DNA of 64,000 bases from Siphlonurus alternatus (GCA_949825025.1 OX463778.1:47950829-48014828), one strand, 5' to 3'; counted from the first letter of the stretch, positions 1 through 14,700 are shown. Numbers and translations: made by a program. The notes: generated from the sequence alone by a model not told the origin.

Positions 1-758
1 TAAAGTTGATCAAAGGTGTCAAAAGCACTTGATAAAAAAAAAAAGACAGACTACACAAAACAGCTCTCCATATTGAGGAGGTTTGAGGTTTGACAAGGCA
101 TCCTACGTGTATTATAGTACGTGTGTCAATACTGAAGCAGCCAGAGAGCTCGTATGACGCCAAGAATTTAATTTACATTCCTCGTCTAGTTAATTCTTGG
201 TGTCAGAATTATGGAGTATTAAGATAATAAGAATCAGAGTGCTCAGACTAATGTACTATGCAAATCAAGAATGTTTTAGTAAAATAGCTCTTCTATAAGT
301 AGTGGTCAGAATAAAATTCCTTTTAGTCATAGTAAAACCAGGATAATTTTATTACGAAAATTTTATTATAATATGCTAATTCTTATATTTTTATAGTAAG
401 TGTATTGTTACTCAAAATCATATGCGGTATTTAAGTAATGAAATAATGATAAAAAATTCGTATTTATTTTTTATTCATAAATATAATTTGTGTATCGTTA
501 AAAGTAGTAAAAGTTATAGTATGAAAAAATAATGTTATAATATTTGATTGATTTTTTTAACAATTCGTATTGTATTTTATACTTTTGTTTCGATTAAGAC
601 GCTCATTTAAAATTAAAAAAATTAAAATGTAAAACAGTTCCGATTTTATGCTGCGATATCATTAAAATTATCGTTTATAAAGAAATCATAATCAATACAA
701 TAATTAAGGCGGAGAATGGAGCTCCATGAGCTGTTGAGAATGACAGGACATGATATAT

Positions 759-1105
759 TAAAGGCATACAGGCCTCAAATTACAAATTAGACAGTCACCA
801 AGTGGGTTTAGAGTGTATATAATCAACATTCGCATCATTTTTTTCCACGCGTGATGCATCCGTGCGAAGTCGCAGTTCAAAGTAAGAAATTTAGTCCTTG
901 ATGACGTCACGAAGTCCTTGATGACGTCACAACTCAATGCTAATCTATGCTAGCTGTGAGTTGTGACGTCAGCAAGGACTTTCTTTACAGCGCGACTTCG
1001 CACAGACGCACCGCGCGCAGGTAAAAATAATACGAATGTTGATTATAAACTTGAGCAACACTTAATGTCTGTCTAATTTGTAATTTGAGGCCTGTATACC
1101 TTTAA
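759..1105. repeat. Palindromic element with TGACGTCA cores
   Basis: Arms AAGGCATACAGGCCTCAAAT and near-complement bound a 347-bp hairpin. The inner arms carry GATGACGTCAC twice on the left and TTGTGACGTCAGC on the right. No coding frame. Confidence 0.65.
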
Positions 1106-1267
1106 AGACTATCCTGCTGCTGGCTCAGAACGTTAATTTTTTATGGAAATCACGAGTTTAGTGTCACCTCGTCTTACAAGTGGCGTTAGTGAGAAGTTGC
1201 AATCCACGATTCTTGCTGTGGTATTAGATAACAATTAGAAACTATGTTGTGGTTACTTTTAAGAGGA

Positions 1268-1368
1268 ATATATATATATATAATATATATATAATATAAT
1301 ATATTATTATATATATATATATATATTATATATAATATATAATATATATATATTATATATTATATATG
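1268..1368. repeat. Interrupted (TA)n microsatellite
   Basis: About 100 bp of TA units with scattered TAA/TTA interruptions. Confidence 0.9.
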
Positions 1369-2308
1369 TGAGAACGTTAACAATATCAACATGAAGAACT
1401 ATTTAAGTCTCTCATGTAGCGGAAAAACTCACTCATCATTACTACATATCACCTCTCCCATATTTATTTTCTTCATGCGTCCTCTCACCTATTCTTTTTC
1501 TGTCTCTGTCAAGAGCATTTCATATTCCAATGAATCGTAATCGGTATACTGTATTACCATATATTAATAGCCAAATTGGTCCTTGGCATTTGGAAACATG
1601 TCTCTGCAAGGATTTTTGCAAATATGAGAGGTTCAAGAAGAGTTGTTGATACACTTTGTGGCATCTCGAACGTTATTCTGCCTGCTGGAGTTTGAACAGA
1701 CGAAGATTTGCAAGCTTAAAATTTTGAAAGAGGTAAAAAAAAAGCAACGTTTTTATAGACAGTACGTGATTATGCTAGCAAACAACAGGGAAGGTACTAA
1801 CTTCATTCATGGAGTATCATAGACTTCATAGAGAATAATTTATGGTTAAACATAGATAGAAGTGAATTTTCAAAATACATGGGAAAGCTCTACGCATTTT
1901 GAATGTTCAATGTGATAATTTTTTATTTTAAAATATACTCGTACTGCGAAAAAAATTAAAAAAAAATACGTTTTAGCATTACACTTATAGACTATAATAT
2001 TATAATATAGTAATGATATATATTTTGTTCATATATATAATTCTTAAGTTATAAATGAAAATAGTTAAAAAATTAGGTTATATTATAATTATGTTTGTTC
2101 TATAGTTTATGAATAAAATGAAATATAAAGACTTCAAAAGAACAGCATAACTTGGTTTATTATAGTAAAAGTAATGCATACAATATTAATTATTTAAAAA
2201 CAAGTCTCTATTCTAGATGCTTTTGATATCATCATAGAAGCCTAGCTCCTTTACTATAATATATAACAATGTATGCTCTTTAATGAGTGGAGTTGAGAAA
2301 AGTCGTTA

Positions 2309-2501
2309 GTGAAGAGAGAGAGAGGGTCCTCAGGTGTGACAACTTCGCCGGCAGGTAGAGTGCGGTTTTGCCAATCACACGGTGACGTCACACCCGCCTA
2401 CAAGTTCGCTACCAGGCAGGCCGGTCGAGCGTGTGGAGGTTCGGTGAACGCGACCGCAGCCCCGCAAGTGCCGAGCGAGCGGGCTGGCCCACTGCTATCG
2501 C
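2309..2501 (+). other. Candidate exon (possibly 5' UTR) with splice donor
   Basis: A GC-rich, CpG-containing island in AT-rich surroundings, without any ATG on the plus strand, ends at a consensus donor (TATCGCT then GTAAGT at 2502). It could be an untranslated first exon of a gene I cannot follow. Weak evidence. Confidence 0.2.
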
Positions 2502-5500
2502 TGTAAGTGGCCCTTGGCCTGGTCGTACGGGCCAAGCAGCACTGCCAATTTGATCATCTCTCAGACTCAAGTGACGACAATCACAAAGCTTTGTAATTAA
2601 TTAAATACAAATCACTACTATTATCCATTGATTAAATGGAATTTATACTATTATTAATATGTATAGAAAAATTCTTGTTTATAATATATAACAGAGGTAT
2701 GGTTAAAATTATACTGTATTTTTAGAACAATGTGATGGGATTAAATTGAATATTGATCCCCTATGATCAATGGAACTATTCTATGAAGAAGGCGAGACAA
2801 TACCCTGGCAATAATGCTCGGATTGTAGGGGTTATATTAATGGGCAGTTACGACCGAAAAAGGCAGTTATGAATGATTTGTAGAAGTAACATTGGAGATA
2901 TGGCGATGGCAAGTAACAAGGGAAGTCAATAATTTAATTTAGTATCACATGTGGTGTGGGTGTGTATTGTAATGCATTGTAAGTGTTCTTTACAAAATGT
3001 AAAAAAAAAAAAAAAAAAAAAAAAAATGGTTAAGCTTTTATTTTGTAAATAATTTGAGAGCATGAAAACATTGATTTTATTAAAATATAAGCAAAGTATT
3101 TTCAACTTGTTTGTAAGGGTAATTTTGTGCAAGGCTATACGACATGCGGGGTTTCCTGAACGACAGTGAATGGCTGTATCAATGTTAAACTCTATAATTT
3201 TTAAACATGGACGTATGCTTGGAAATATTTTGCATGTACTGCTAAAGTGTCATTTTTTTTTTATTTATTTTATTGAACCAAAGAAAATCAACTAAATAGT
3301 ATGAGTAAATAGTATAGGTTAAATTAATTCATAATTATAAAATACAACATTTTCATAATTTTACTTTCATGCTTTGCATAAAATTTATTATTATTTTGCT
3401 AAACTTATTAAAAAAAATTGCTATAAATTTTTTAAAATGTGCAATTGTAAAAAAATTAAATAGGAATAAAAATCAGCAAAATTTATTCGATTTTGTTCTT
3501 AATAAAAGTTATTTACTTTGGTTCATGATTGGTCTTTAATTGACTTTATCTCACCTATCATTTAAAGAAAAAACTTATTTTGCATGTGAGAATAAAAGCA
3601 AATCAATTGTGCTTTGGGCATACCAGTTTAAGAAATAAGAAAGTATACTTAAATGTAGAGATTCGTTACATAAGTTAAATTTACGTTTTAAAAATACATG
3701 CAGCCTAGATTGCAAAGGTAGTTAACATTTAATATACAATGTTAAACCAACTGGTTCATTTGGGAGTCATCAAATTTAATTCTGTTTACTAATCATTAAA
3801 CAGTTCACCTATACACCAAGCATTTAACAGCATGCATCAACCATCAACTTCATCACATTGTTTTAATAGCCCATTTAAATTGTATATCTATTGTTGACAT
3901 AAGATACTTAAAATAGAAATAATGTCTAATTTTAGATTTTCAAACTTGGCTTAGTTTTAAAATATTTAGTTTTGCATTCAGAGTAACAAAATCAACTAAT
4001 ATTTTGTTATCGAGCACTCTGAATAACGTTAGAATACTTTCATTACATCTTGCGTATTTAAAAAATATTATTGAAGGTTTTGTTTGACTCTGCAAGAATA
4101 TGTATACTAAAATGATAAAATGTTTAGTGTGTATTAAAACCTAAACACAAATTTTCGTAATAAGTATTAAATTAAAAAATAAAAATTAATCAATCAATCT
4201 GATTATAGGTAACTATATTAAGCTATTTTGATGTTTCTGCAGCAATCTTTTAATATTGTATTGGGGGGGGGGGGGGCTCTCTTCCCCCCCTCTACCGTAG
4301 TGTTTCAGGAAAAAAAAATGTTAAAAATAATAACCCAGCTTAAAGCCAAAAATAGTTATGGACAAAAATTTAGACGTTGTTTACGCAACAATACATGTGT
4401 CAAACACATACATATTTATTTTAAAATACAGTTTATCTTATCAACACCATAAATTAAATAATTGAGACTGATAATGTCTAGATAACAAGTTTTTTTGTCA
4501 ATTTAACTAATTAAAATAAAAAATAAAAAACAATTTTAATTAAATTATGATAAAAAGAAACAAAAATAATCACTTTCCTGCATCCATATTCCACTTTCTT
4601 TTTTTTTTCAACAAATTTAGTTATAATTTGTAAATAAATAAATATAATTATACAGAATTCTACCTCGTTATAATTAATTTAATTTATAGTCAAGATATAG
4701 AGTTAATATTTATTATAAAATTATATTGTGAAGTTTTAAGAGGAATTGCTACCTACAAATTGATGTTGGAAATAATTATGTTGTCCAAGCGTAAATATTG
4801 AGTGTTATGAAGTGAGAGAATACTCCAAATAAATTTTTAATACCACACATAAGGATTATATTATAATATGATAATACTGATATTGTAGCTTTATAAATAT
4901 GAAGATATTTTATCTAGACTTAGAAAGTGAAATTTGATTTAGGGATAACAAGCCTGCTGGACGAGCAGAGTTTGGATCAAACAGAGGGGGGTGGGGGTGC
5001 TTCTAACGTCAGCAAGCAGCACACAGGTAAACATCAGAAGCAAATATTTGGCTGTAATTTACTACCTTCGACTTCCCAGCAACCCATCCGAGCCAAGTTT
5101 AGTGTTCTATATTATAGCTTAATTATAAAACTTTAAAATAATAAAAAAAAATGTTTTTTTTTCCTGTAAATTTTTTAATGTTTTTTTATAAATATCTATG
5201 TATTATGCAGCACATAAAATTTGAAAATATAATGTTTTCTTATAAAATTGTAAGGATCAATAACTTTGCTTGTATATATAATATGTTTTTTAAAAATATA
5301 TATATAGTTACATAGTAAAGTTTTGTGGTGAATGTCACTACCAACTAATAAATGACATTTTAAAATCCCTAGAGATTGAAATTAATTTGAAAAACTTCAT
5401 TATACGTCATAAAAATCGATTTTATTTTCTATTTTTTTAAAAAATGTGTATTTATGGTAAAGTTCAAATGTATATACCATAAAATATCATATTACATTAA

Positions 5501-6139
5501 GATTGAATTATGTAGTTGGCTTTATATTCTGGAATCAGATGGGAGAAAAAAAAAATAATCAAAATTCATGCTTTATATTTCCATTCATGACACGCATTAT
5601 TACGTCATATTGTCTACGTGGTAGAAGGGTCGATACCCTCTTTTTCTCTCCATGCACTTTTCGCTGCTCTGGAATCTCAACAGCGGCCTCCAGTCATTAA
5701 TCTTTGCTGCCACGCCCCCTCAGATGACGGTGGGGCCATTCCACGCAATCACACGCGTCACTGCTCGCCTGCTACGTAATAATCATACCTGCATCAATTT
5801 AACAAGCTAATACAACATTGTCTGTTTTCTTTTCTTTTGTACTCTACAACGTGTTCGCTTTTCAACTCTTAATAACTATTGATTACAAAATAAAAATTGT
5901 AATTTTTTATAATTAACAATTGTTTGCTTTAACTCAACCGAACATTATTATTTCATGACCTTTGTCTTACCTTTACACTTCGGGACAGCCTGAACGCCTA
6001 CTTATTGTTTTACAGCTCTTAGTATAATTATAAGAGATGAAGAATTAAATTTTCCATAACAAATTAATTTTACCGTGTCCTCATTGTATAGACTGCGTGA
6101 TTTTTCGAGAAATGTATAACAGGAGTAACGTTTGTGATG

Positions 6140-6675
6140 ACCCGAGGTGTATATTTTTATATTTGAAAGTCCATTTTTATTTAAAGATTCCACGTAGAAT
6201 CATTATTTTATACAGCTCAAAAAAGATCATTGTTTCCCTCAGTTTCCCGTTTGTTCAATTTATTGCCTTACTCTCAGTTATCATCAGTTGCATACAACGC
6301 TATTAATAGGCGTTAAAATTCTTGTCAATTCCACCGGAAGCAGCTAAAAGTGATTGTATATTAATATATTTCCTACTCGATACTGCTAAAATAGTATGTG
6401 AAGGATGTAAAGGCATAAAAATAACGAAAATACTTTCATGATGTTTCGACATGCACATTTTTAATATATTGAAAGTCCATTTTCATTTAGAGATTCTACG
6501 TAGAATAATTATAGCACAAATATTATTAATTTATTTGTAGGTCACTGGTATCATTGGTCCCTGTTTCTTATGTAACCTGCATTACTCGCAGTAATCATCA
6601 GTTGCATAAACCACCAGGCTTTACGTCCGTGGTACACTTCAATTAGTTTTATATTCCACCGAAAGTATTCGGAAG
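6140..6675 (+). repeat. Diverged tandem duplication, about 315-bp period
   Basis: The segment TTGAAAGTCCATTTTTATTT...CCACGTAGAATCATTA (6163-6205) recurs at about 6470-6510, followed in both by ATCATCAGTTGCATA and ATTCCACCG blocks in the same order. Similarity is interrupted and clearly old. Confidence 0.6.
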
Positions 6676-7876
6676 TTATTTTTTATTTCTGTCTCTTACT
6701 GTTGAGAAGGTGAGTACATTGAATGCGCATTTATATGCAAAGTTGTAAAGAAAAAATGAGAAACTTGAAAAAACTTTACTTTTTTCTTCTCTAACAATTG
6801 ATGTAAGTGAAAATATCAGAATGTATATTTTTTAAATTTTGTATAAAATATCTGTGCAATACTTCTCCGACCATTATAATATGATAACAAAAAACAACGT
6901 AAGATATTAATATTGTTCAGGCTACTATATTATATTTTCATTGCGTTAAACAACCATGATGTGTGAAGCGTTACAGACGAAACTTTGGAAAAACCATATT
7001 ATTGTGTTGATAAAAAGCTTATGTAGTAATTGCCATGATTACTGTGTAGTACGACTTTGCTTACTATACGTTTTATTGATAAAAAAATTTGTAATAGTTA
7101 TTATGCTATAATAATAGGTCTATATTTTAACTATAGATTTCACACAGCAGGTGGTGTGAATTTTGGTTCAGACACTTGCTATTTGATTTAGAAAGATGAT
7201 CGAGTTTTGGATGACCATAAACAGGGTCAGTTTTAAATTATTGTTCTCAAAACAAATGCAGTTTTTTTTTTTTTTGTAATTTTACTTATTGTATAATTAT
7301 CTTCATAATGCTGTAATCGACGTCAATTTTCTTCGTGCTATCGATGCACAATTTCCTGTTTTGGCGGATATGTAAGACTACTACGTCACTTTGAAGACCA
7401 GACGACATCCTAGTTGATAAAAAAAAAATAGCAGTAGTTTTATTGTCACAGTTATTATTAATCACTGTGACAATATTAATAATGTAATATTATGTAATGT
7501 ATTTTACATTAACATTTTCATGGAATTTGAAAATATATAATATATTGGATCGTATTTCAAATAAAAAAAAAATATACAATGTAGAACGAAATTCCTACTG
7601 CTTTTTATCTGAAATTTGAAAATGTCATTATTATATATGTATAAAAAAAATATATATACTTACTGTGAGTGTCAAATTTCCTTATTATTGTTTCGATGAT
7701 GGTTGTGCGCGGTGCAACATGACCTCTTCTTACTGGCATGATTGCTTAATATACTTGTGGTTATTATTATTGCAGAATAGAGAGTAAAATTTTTAATTTT
7801 TATATAATTATTATGTATATATTTTTTTTTTATTGAGGCGTGCTTTTGTGATGCGGTGCGGGCGTTTCCTTTTTTC

Positions 7877-7920
<44 letters not shown>

Positions 7921-8383
7921 CTTTTTTTTTACTTTATATAATATATTATGACAGACACTACCCTACGTGGCCACGTGTTTTTTTTAAGTTGTTATTAATT
8001 TGTTGGTCTAGGGATCTAATAATATGAGAACATTTCAAATTAAGAAGAAGGCACATGTGTGTACGAGGCACCATTGAGTCAAACACTCACACACGAGGAA
8101 CAATTACTTCTGCTTATTTCCATGCTTGCTGCTGGCCCTACAAACGCTCGTGACAGACTAAAACACTAGCACAGCGACAACGCAATGTGAGCTAGAGAGT
8201 TAGCAACGGTGGGGCGCCACCAGACTATTGAGGAGGTTTTTATTAGCGCCACCAGCGCAGCACTCGTACAGACACGGAACTATCACCGCATTCTCTTCTT
8301 CTCTCTTTACTGGTATATAAGACTCACAGTATACTTCCGAGTTCATACTACTGCAGCAAAAAGTAAAGACCTCCTTCCTTTCT

Positions 8384-8386
<3 letters not shown>

Positions 8387-8440
<54 letters not shown>
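8387..8440 (+). repeat. (CT)n microsatellite
   Basis: About 54 bp of CT units with one GTC interruption. Confidence 0.95.
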
Positions 8441-8444
<4 letters not shown>

Positions 8445-10550
8445 GGTCGATAATACGTAAGCAAGCAAGCAAGTTAAAAAATAAAAAGTATATAAAAATA
8501 AAAACTATACTCTTGTAATAAATAATAATGTAGCGTATGAAAAAGAGAGGAAAAAAATAATCAAATTCTTTCACGGAAAACAACGTTAGAGGGCGTGTAT
8601 TTACTGCATATAGAGACACACACATAAAAAACAATTATATTAATTTGTTTCGCTTGTTTCTCACAATGTTAAAATCAATAGTGCATGGAATTAAACTTTG
8701 TATAGTTACAAAAGAGTGTAGAGTATATTAATATTATATAATCAATTACTTTTATTTTATTCATCTCAATGCTTAACCTTAACACACATTTTAATTTTGT
8801 TATATTTTCTGGGTACTATATATATAAAATGTTCATGTGTTGCAGTTTATTAGGTCTTTTAAATATGACGTCATTTCAGCAATTGTTTTTTTTTTTTTTT
8901 TCATGAACGTTAAGTTTGTTTATAAAAAGAATAATTAATGAAAGTCATTAAAATTGAAAAATTCATTTCTGTAATCGAACTTTAAAATCTAAATAGCTAT
9001 AAATTACTTTAAAAAATTTCACTCATTAATTTTATTATAGATTACAAAAATTAAGGAGCATATTGCACTCTGTATTATTGCAATATATATTTAAAAATGT
9101 TCAAATGATTTCAAATGATAAATTTTTGACTCCAATTATCAGCAAAAATACCATAAAAAGCAGGACAAGAAAATTGTTCTCATTTCTTATCATACCTTTT
9201 TTAATTGAAGCTTTCATGAATTACGATGAAAGAATGTACGTGACAAAAAAATATCAAGCGAAATTTTCGTACATGTGCTTATTGAAGGATATGAAATTTG
9301 AGATAAAAAATTGTTTTCACTTCTTGAAAGAGATGGAGTGCATTTTTTGTAGTGGTGTTTATTTTGCTAAGGAATAACAATTGATGCTAATATTTGAATT
9401 CAATAAAAAAAAGTTTAGAGGCAAAATATTTTTAGCAAGAAGATTTATGTTTATTTAACTTCCAGAAAAACTAAAAAAAAAAAAACAAAAAAAAAAAACA
9501 GCATGCAAGCATATATGAATAATTTCATTTCCTCTGCACTCGTAAAACAACAATATATTGATGAGACTATATACGAAATATAAACTTACAGGCATGCAAT
9601 TTCATTATTAAAATTTCTTTTCTTCCTCCTCTCTATCTTAAAAAATTTGATTTTTTTTTTTAATTATATTCATATATATTTTTTGAAACAAGTTATGTGA
9701 CAACGAAGTTTAAAGTAAAAAGATTTTCATTGCAATTTAAGTATGAAATAATTTTTCTTTAATGTGACATGTCGTAAGAAAACTTGTATAATTTATTAGC
9801 ATATTTTAAGAGTATAGTTCAAGGTCATTCAAACGAGCAAACCCCATTTGACCGCGCTGAAGATGAGCACGAACTTGTTATAGTTGCCACCATACATCGC
9901 CGGGCCGTCACCAAGCACCCGTGCTAATGCATCTTTAGAGTAATTTTTTGGCTCAATGCCAAGAAATCGCGTGCTCCAATTTTTATACAGAATGATGTAA
10001 CAAATGCCATTAAAAAGATGAGAAGTTGTACTTTTACGCTTCGCAAAACAGAACGGTGCCAGCCAGCAGCTAGATTTTTTGACTTTACGAGCGCCCCCCT
10101 AGAGATATTATATGTATTTGTATCTCTCTCAACTAAACAACTATATAAAACTCTGCTATATATAATATATGAGAATTTTGTAAAGGGCGCAGATCGTTCA
10201 TTTGCCTTCTTCTTATCAGCCCTGATGTTTTTTTTCCCTCCTTAACCCGTGCGGCTATCTATTCATATAATATATTTATGCTCGAAACATCACTTCCTTT
10301 ATATACTCTCCCCTAGGATTTTATTTGTGAAAAAAAACGTATCATAAGAACACATTCATTCACATAGAATTTTATGAATTGCCCTTTCCTTTTACAACTT
10401 TTTACTTCCTTAATAAAATATTTATTAAAAGGCTCTCAGCATAAATATGAGACAATTTATGTTTTCTTCATCTAGGTATTTGCAGAATCATATTTTTAAC
10501 GTAAAAATTTAAAATATAGTGTACTCTCTCCATAACGTTTTTCAATAAAG

Positions 10551-10588
<38 letters not shown>

Positions 10589-11592
10589 TTTTTGAATATT
10601 TTTTTATGAAGCAAAAAATAAAATGTATGATTTAATTATCTTTGATTAAATGAAGCACAATTAAGTCATTACTCAAGTAGCTAAAACTAGTAAATGTGAC
10701 ACGAACTATATACCCAATAAATTCCTATAACATCATATTCAATTAAGATTATTCAGTCTTTTTGCACTATTATTTTCTAAAAGTTCATATTATATTACAT
10801 GCTGAATATCAGATAATTGCTGTTATATATCAAAATATATGTTATATGTACAACTATATAATAATGTTGTAGTTAAAATGAAAAACTTTATTTATAAAAA
10901 ATTATTTTAAGAAAATACTGCATACAAAGACATTGCATATTAATTTCCATATATAATTAATGCATTTTAAAAAATGATACATATATAATTATTCACACCA
11001 GCATATTAATTGAGTACGCATGCCTAAAATAGATGAAGGATTAAAAAATAAATTCTCAAAAGAAGTATGGAAATATTATTATATTTAAAAACAAAACAAA
11101 TACATGACATAAATAATACAAATCTGTGGGAGAATACTCTGATAAATACTTGACATTGAAGTCCTCTCATGCAGCTCCCTTGAGCCCCACCCCGGGCCAT
11201 CGTTTGCTCTCTTGCTGAGAGCACAAGCACTCAACCCTCCACAAAATTCTCATGCTCACTCAACCAAAATTTATCACCTGCACATATTTTGATTTCCACT
11301 TCAAAGTTCATAAATCAATTCAAAAATGTTAAATTATGTCAATAAAAGTAAGTGCAGCTCATGCTGCAATACTGAATAATAACTGGTCCATCAGTATATT
11401 GATTCAATTTTATAAAATTATGTCGTAACACACACATTCAATTGTTTTCAGTCTATTACTTGTGTGATTTTTTTCTATTTTGTTGAAAATCACTACAATA
11501 TATTATAAAAAAAAATAGATTATGAAAAATCAACTTCTATAATTAAATTTGTGAGCACAGATTGAGGGTTTCTTCAAAAATATAAATAACCC

Positions 11593-11598
11593 TTTATT
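11593..11598 (-). terminator. Poly(A) signal of the transporter gene
   Basis: AATAAA on the minus strand lies about 130 nt past the TGA of the transporter gene, a normal 3' UTR distance. The motif is common in AT-rich DNA, so this rests on position. Confidence 0.45.
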
Positions 11599-11729
11599 TA
11601 AATTCTATACCAGGGTTCTCATCCAGGACATTCAGTCTCTATTATACAATGGAATCTCTCACTTCATGTAAACTGGTGTTTCACTTTTGCCGAGTGTCTA
11701 TCACTGTTAGTGTCCTTGAGCTGTGCCAC

Positions 11730-14700
11730 TCAGCTGGTGTTGAGGATGCTCGCCACCCAGTCCGTGGCTTGCTCGGTGGAGGTGGAGACCGCGCGAGATC
11801 TCCGCACGTTGACATGCAGACGAATGTGCTGGACGATGACCCACCCGATGGACATGGCTCCGAGACACGCCTGCAAGCCTGCGAGTACCAGCAGCATCAC
11901 ACAGTAGCTGGTAGCTCCCTCCGCCAGAATCCCTGAGAAGTTTGCAATACTTTTTAGAACACACGTTTAATTTAAAGATATTATGTATTCACAACAAAAG
12001 CTTAGCAACTAAATTGCCATGCAGATTTTTTTTTAATAATATTAAATGTAGTCACATACTTTATTTAGAGCGCAAGGTGATTTTGTGTTGTAATATTTTA
12101 CTACTTTTTATGTAATTGTTAAATTTAAGGAAAATAAACCATTTCTGTTGTGGTATATATATATATATATATATATATACATTTATATTTTAAAGGAAAG
12201 AATAGGAATAACCAGCAAGGCCTTACCGATCGAGAAGTCACAGAAGGAGAAAATCTTGCGGTAATTGTATAATACAATTACGTACATTACGTACATAATT
12301 ATAAAGTACTCAACTTGATGTGTATTTTTTTTTTTTTTTTATTATTATTAAGGTTCTGATAATCTTATTAAAAGAAAAGGATAGGAATAACCAGCAAGGC
12401 CTTACCGATCGAAAGAGTCACAGCAGGTGGAAATTCTTGTGGTCACAGAGGTTCACTCGAAAGTTTTTACATTTTTGAAACGTGGAGATGCTTCTTCAGT
12501 CACAAGAAGAAGTAGAATGATTTGACTGTTGGCAGTGTTGCCAACCCGATGAGATGAAAAATCCCCATCAAACCCAATCTGGAGCTCAAAAATACCCGTT
12601 TCAGAGTAAAAATGCCCGTCACCGTATATGCTATTTTGGAAATGCAAAATTACCAAAAAAACACGTTTTCGAGTCGTTGAGCGGGGGGGAAGGGGGGAAT
12701 TTTTTTTTATGTATAATGTATTGTATATTTTTCCATTTTATCACGTTTTACTACTTTTCATGCATGATGTATAATTTATACATTTTTTTTTTTTTTTTTG
12801 CATGATACACCTCGTAGTCCTGCTGTTTCGGTGTTTCGGACCCCAAAAATTCAAAAAAATTATAAACACGTTTAGTGGAATGTATAGCATATAGCAGTTA
12901 ATTAATTAATTAAGTTCATCATATAAATTTATCAGAGAGCATCTCTTTGAGTATAAAAAAAAAAAAAATTGTGCGGATTCGAGACAATGATTTTTGAAAA
13001 AGTGCCGGTTTTGGATTTGACATGTTATTTAAACGTTTTGTGACGTTTTTATAACAAATAAACATATTTTTTTTTTGAAAAAACCCTGTTTTTATTCGTT
13101 TTTTATTATTTTTTTTTAATTATTTATTTTGTTTTATTTATTATTATTATTATTTTTTTTTAGCCAGTAAAAAAATTATCAATTAAGGTATTGCAGTTGT
13201 TATTTTCATGGAAGGGAGGGTTTGCATGGTTAATCAGATCATGAGTTACAATTTTCTTTTTTTACTTTTTTTGCTTAATATAATTTTAAAGGATCCATCG
13301 AGCTTTAATTAAGCCTCTAGCTAGCTAGGCTGCAGGTCGGAACCAAAACAGCTATAGGGCTAAAATCCAAAACTGGGCAGCAAATTCATGGTGTTCATTT
13401 TATAACATTATAAAGTTTTTTCTTGATTTCTGGAAAACGGAAAAAAAAAAAACACATTTGAAATTTGAAGTTCGTTTAATTTAATTTTTTTTTCTGGCAT
13501 TTTTTTTTTTTTTTTTAATTGGAAAAATATTTTATGTGCCACTCATTCTTGATCCCATAATTATACGTATATTATATTATACTTCATCGATTTCTTAATA
13601 TTTTTCTATTAATTAATATGATTTACACTTTTTGGATACGACAATTTTACGACATATATATCGATCAATGCATGCATGCAAACGCAGCCACCAATTTGAA
13701 TAAGTAATTTTTAAGTGATATAATTATTTCGCGCTTTTTTATTACTAGCGTCAATAGCCAATCAAATTTTTAAAAAATAAAATTCTTGAATGTGATTGGT
13801 GAAGAGACTCCAATCCTCCTCGAATCCTCCTATTGATAATATTTTTTTAAAAATGTTTTGTTTTTGGTACAAAAATATGTTGAAAGCACACAATTTTGCA
13901 TTAAAACACCCATTTGAGTAAAAATACCCGTTTTTTCCCATTGATCGACAAAAATACCCTTTTTCCCGTTTCTGCAAATTTTTAGTAAAAACGCCCGTCG
14001 CCGCGGGTAATACCCGCACGGTTGGCAACACTGACTGTTGGCTTGCTGGCTGGTATGTGAGGGGAGGGAGGGGAGACAGGAGAGGGGAGGTGTGGAATGA
14101 GTTGGTATGATATTTACAAAGGAGTGAAGGGGAATGATATTTACAAGGGAGGGAAATTTGAATTGAGTTATCTGAGGTTTAGCCCAGGCTTCTCCTCTAT
14201 TTGCCTGGATTTCAGTACATTTTGATAAGCTAATTCCCACTGACGCAAAGTTGGATAATTGACGAATCCTGGTAATGTTTTAATTGTTTTTACTGTGAAG
14301 CATTTATTGAGGTCGTTAGTGTCATGTGAGGCCGCATGATCAGACACAGGCTTGCTCACGTAATGATGTCGTACATCAGACCTGTGTCCACTCATGCGGT
14401 CTCGAGTAGCCTGTGAAGTGAGTCCTATGTAAAAAGCATTACATTGTTTCTCCTGGTTTGTGTTTTGGTCTCTTATTTTCTGTTTACATTCTAACATGTA
14501 TATTGCATTTTTTGATGTGCATGTGTTGTGATTTTTGATAGGGTAGGTAACGTTCGTTACTGGACTTTTAAATGTTTGGCAGGCTATATGTATTTCACAT
14601 GTTTGGCATTTTCTTCCTCTGTTGTCTTGTTTATCTTGGTTATTGCAGGGATATGAGCCAGGAGGGGGTGGTTTCGGTTTTGGGGTGGGATCGGTATGAG

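Larger units (their letters stand above)
1370..11590. other. Long gene-free AT-rich region
   Basis: No ORF here looks like a conserved protein. The longest frame (9063-9377, 104 codons) has AT-driven composition and no recognisable motif. Poly(A)/poly(T) and poly(G) tracts are frequent (3001-3026, 4262-4276, 7885-7930). GC-richer islands at 2310-2530, 4950-5030, 8190-8280 and 9840-10105 could be non-coding or missed exons but are unsupported. Confidence 0.5.

Noticed and set aside
5610..5650. GGTCGATACCC followed by a T-run as a tRNA or Pol III unit
   Set aside because: No A-box or cloverleaf upstream; chance palindrome is sufficient.
9063..9377. 104-codon ORF
   Set aside because: AT-driven composition (Lys/Ile/Phe rich), no motif, no splice or promoter context; compatible with chance.
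11649..11936. Plus-strand ORFs over the last transporter exon
   Set aside because: Antisense to the coding exon 11932-11730, whose phase and membrane helices are consistent with the rest of the gene.
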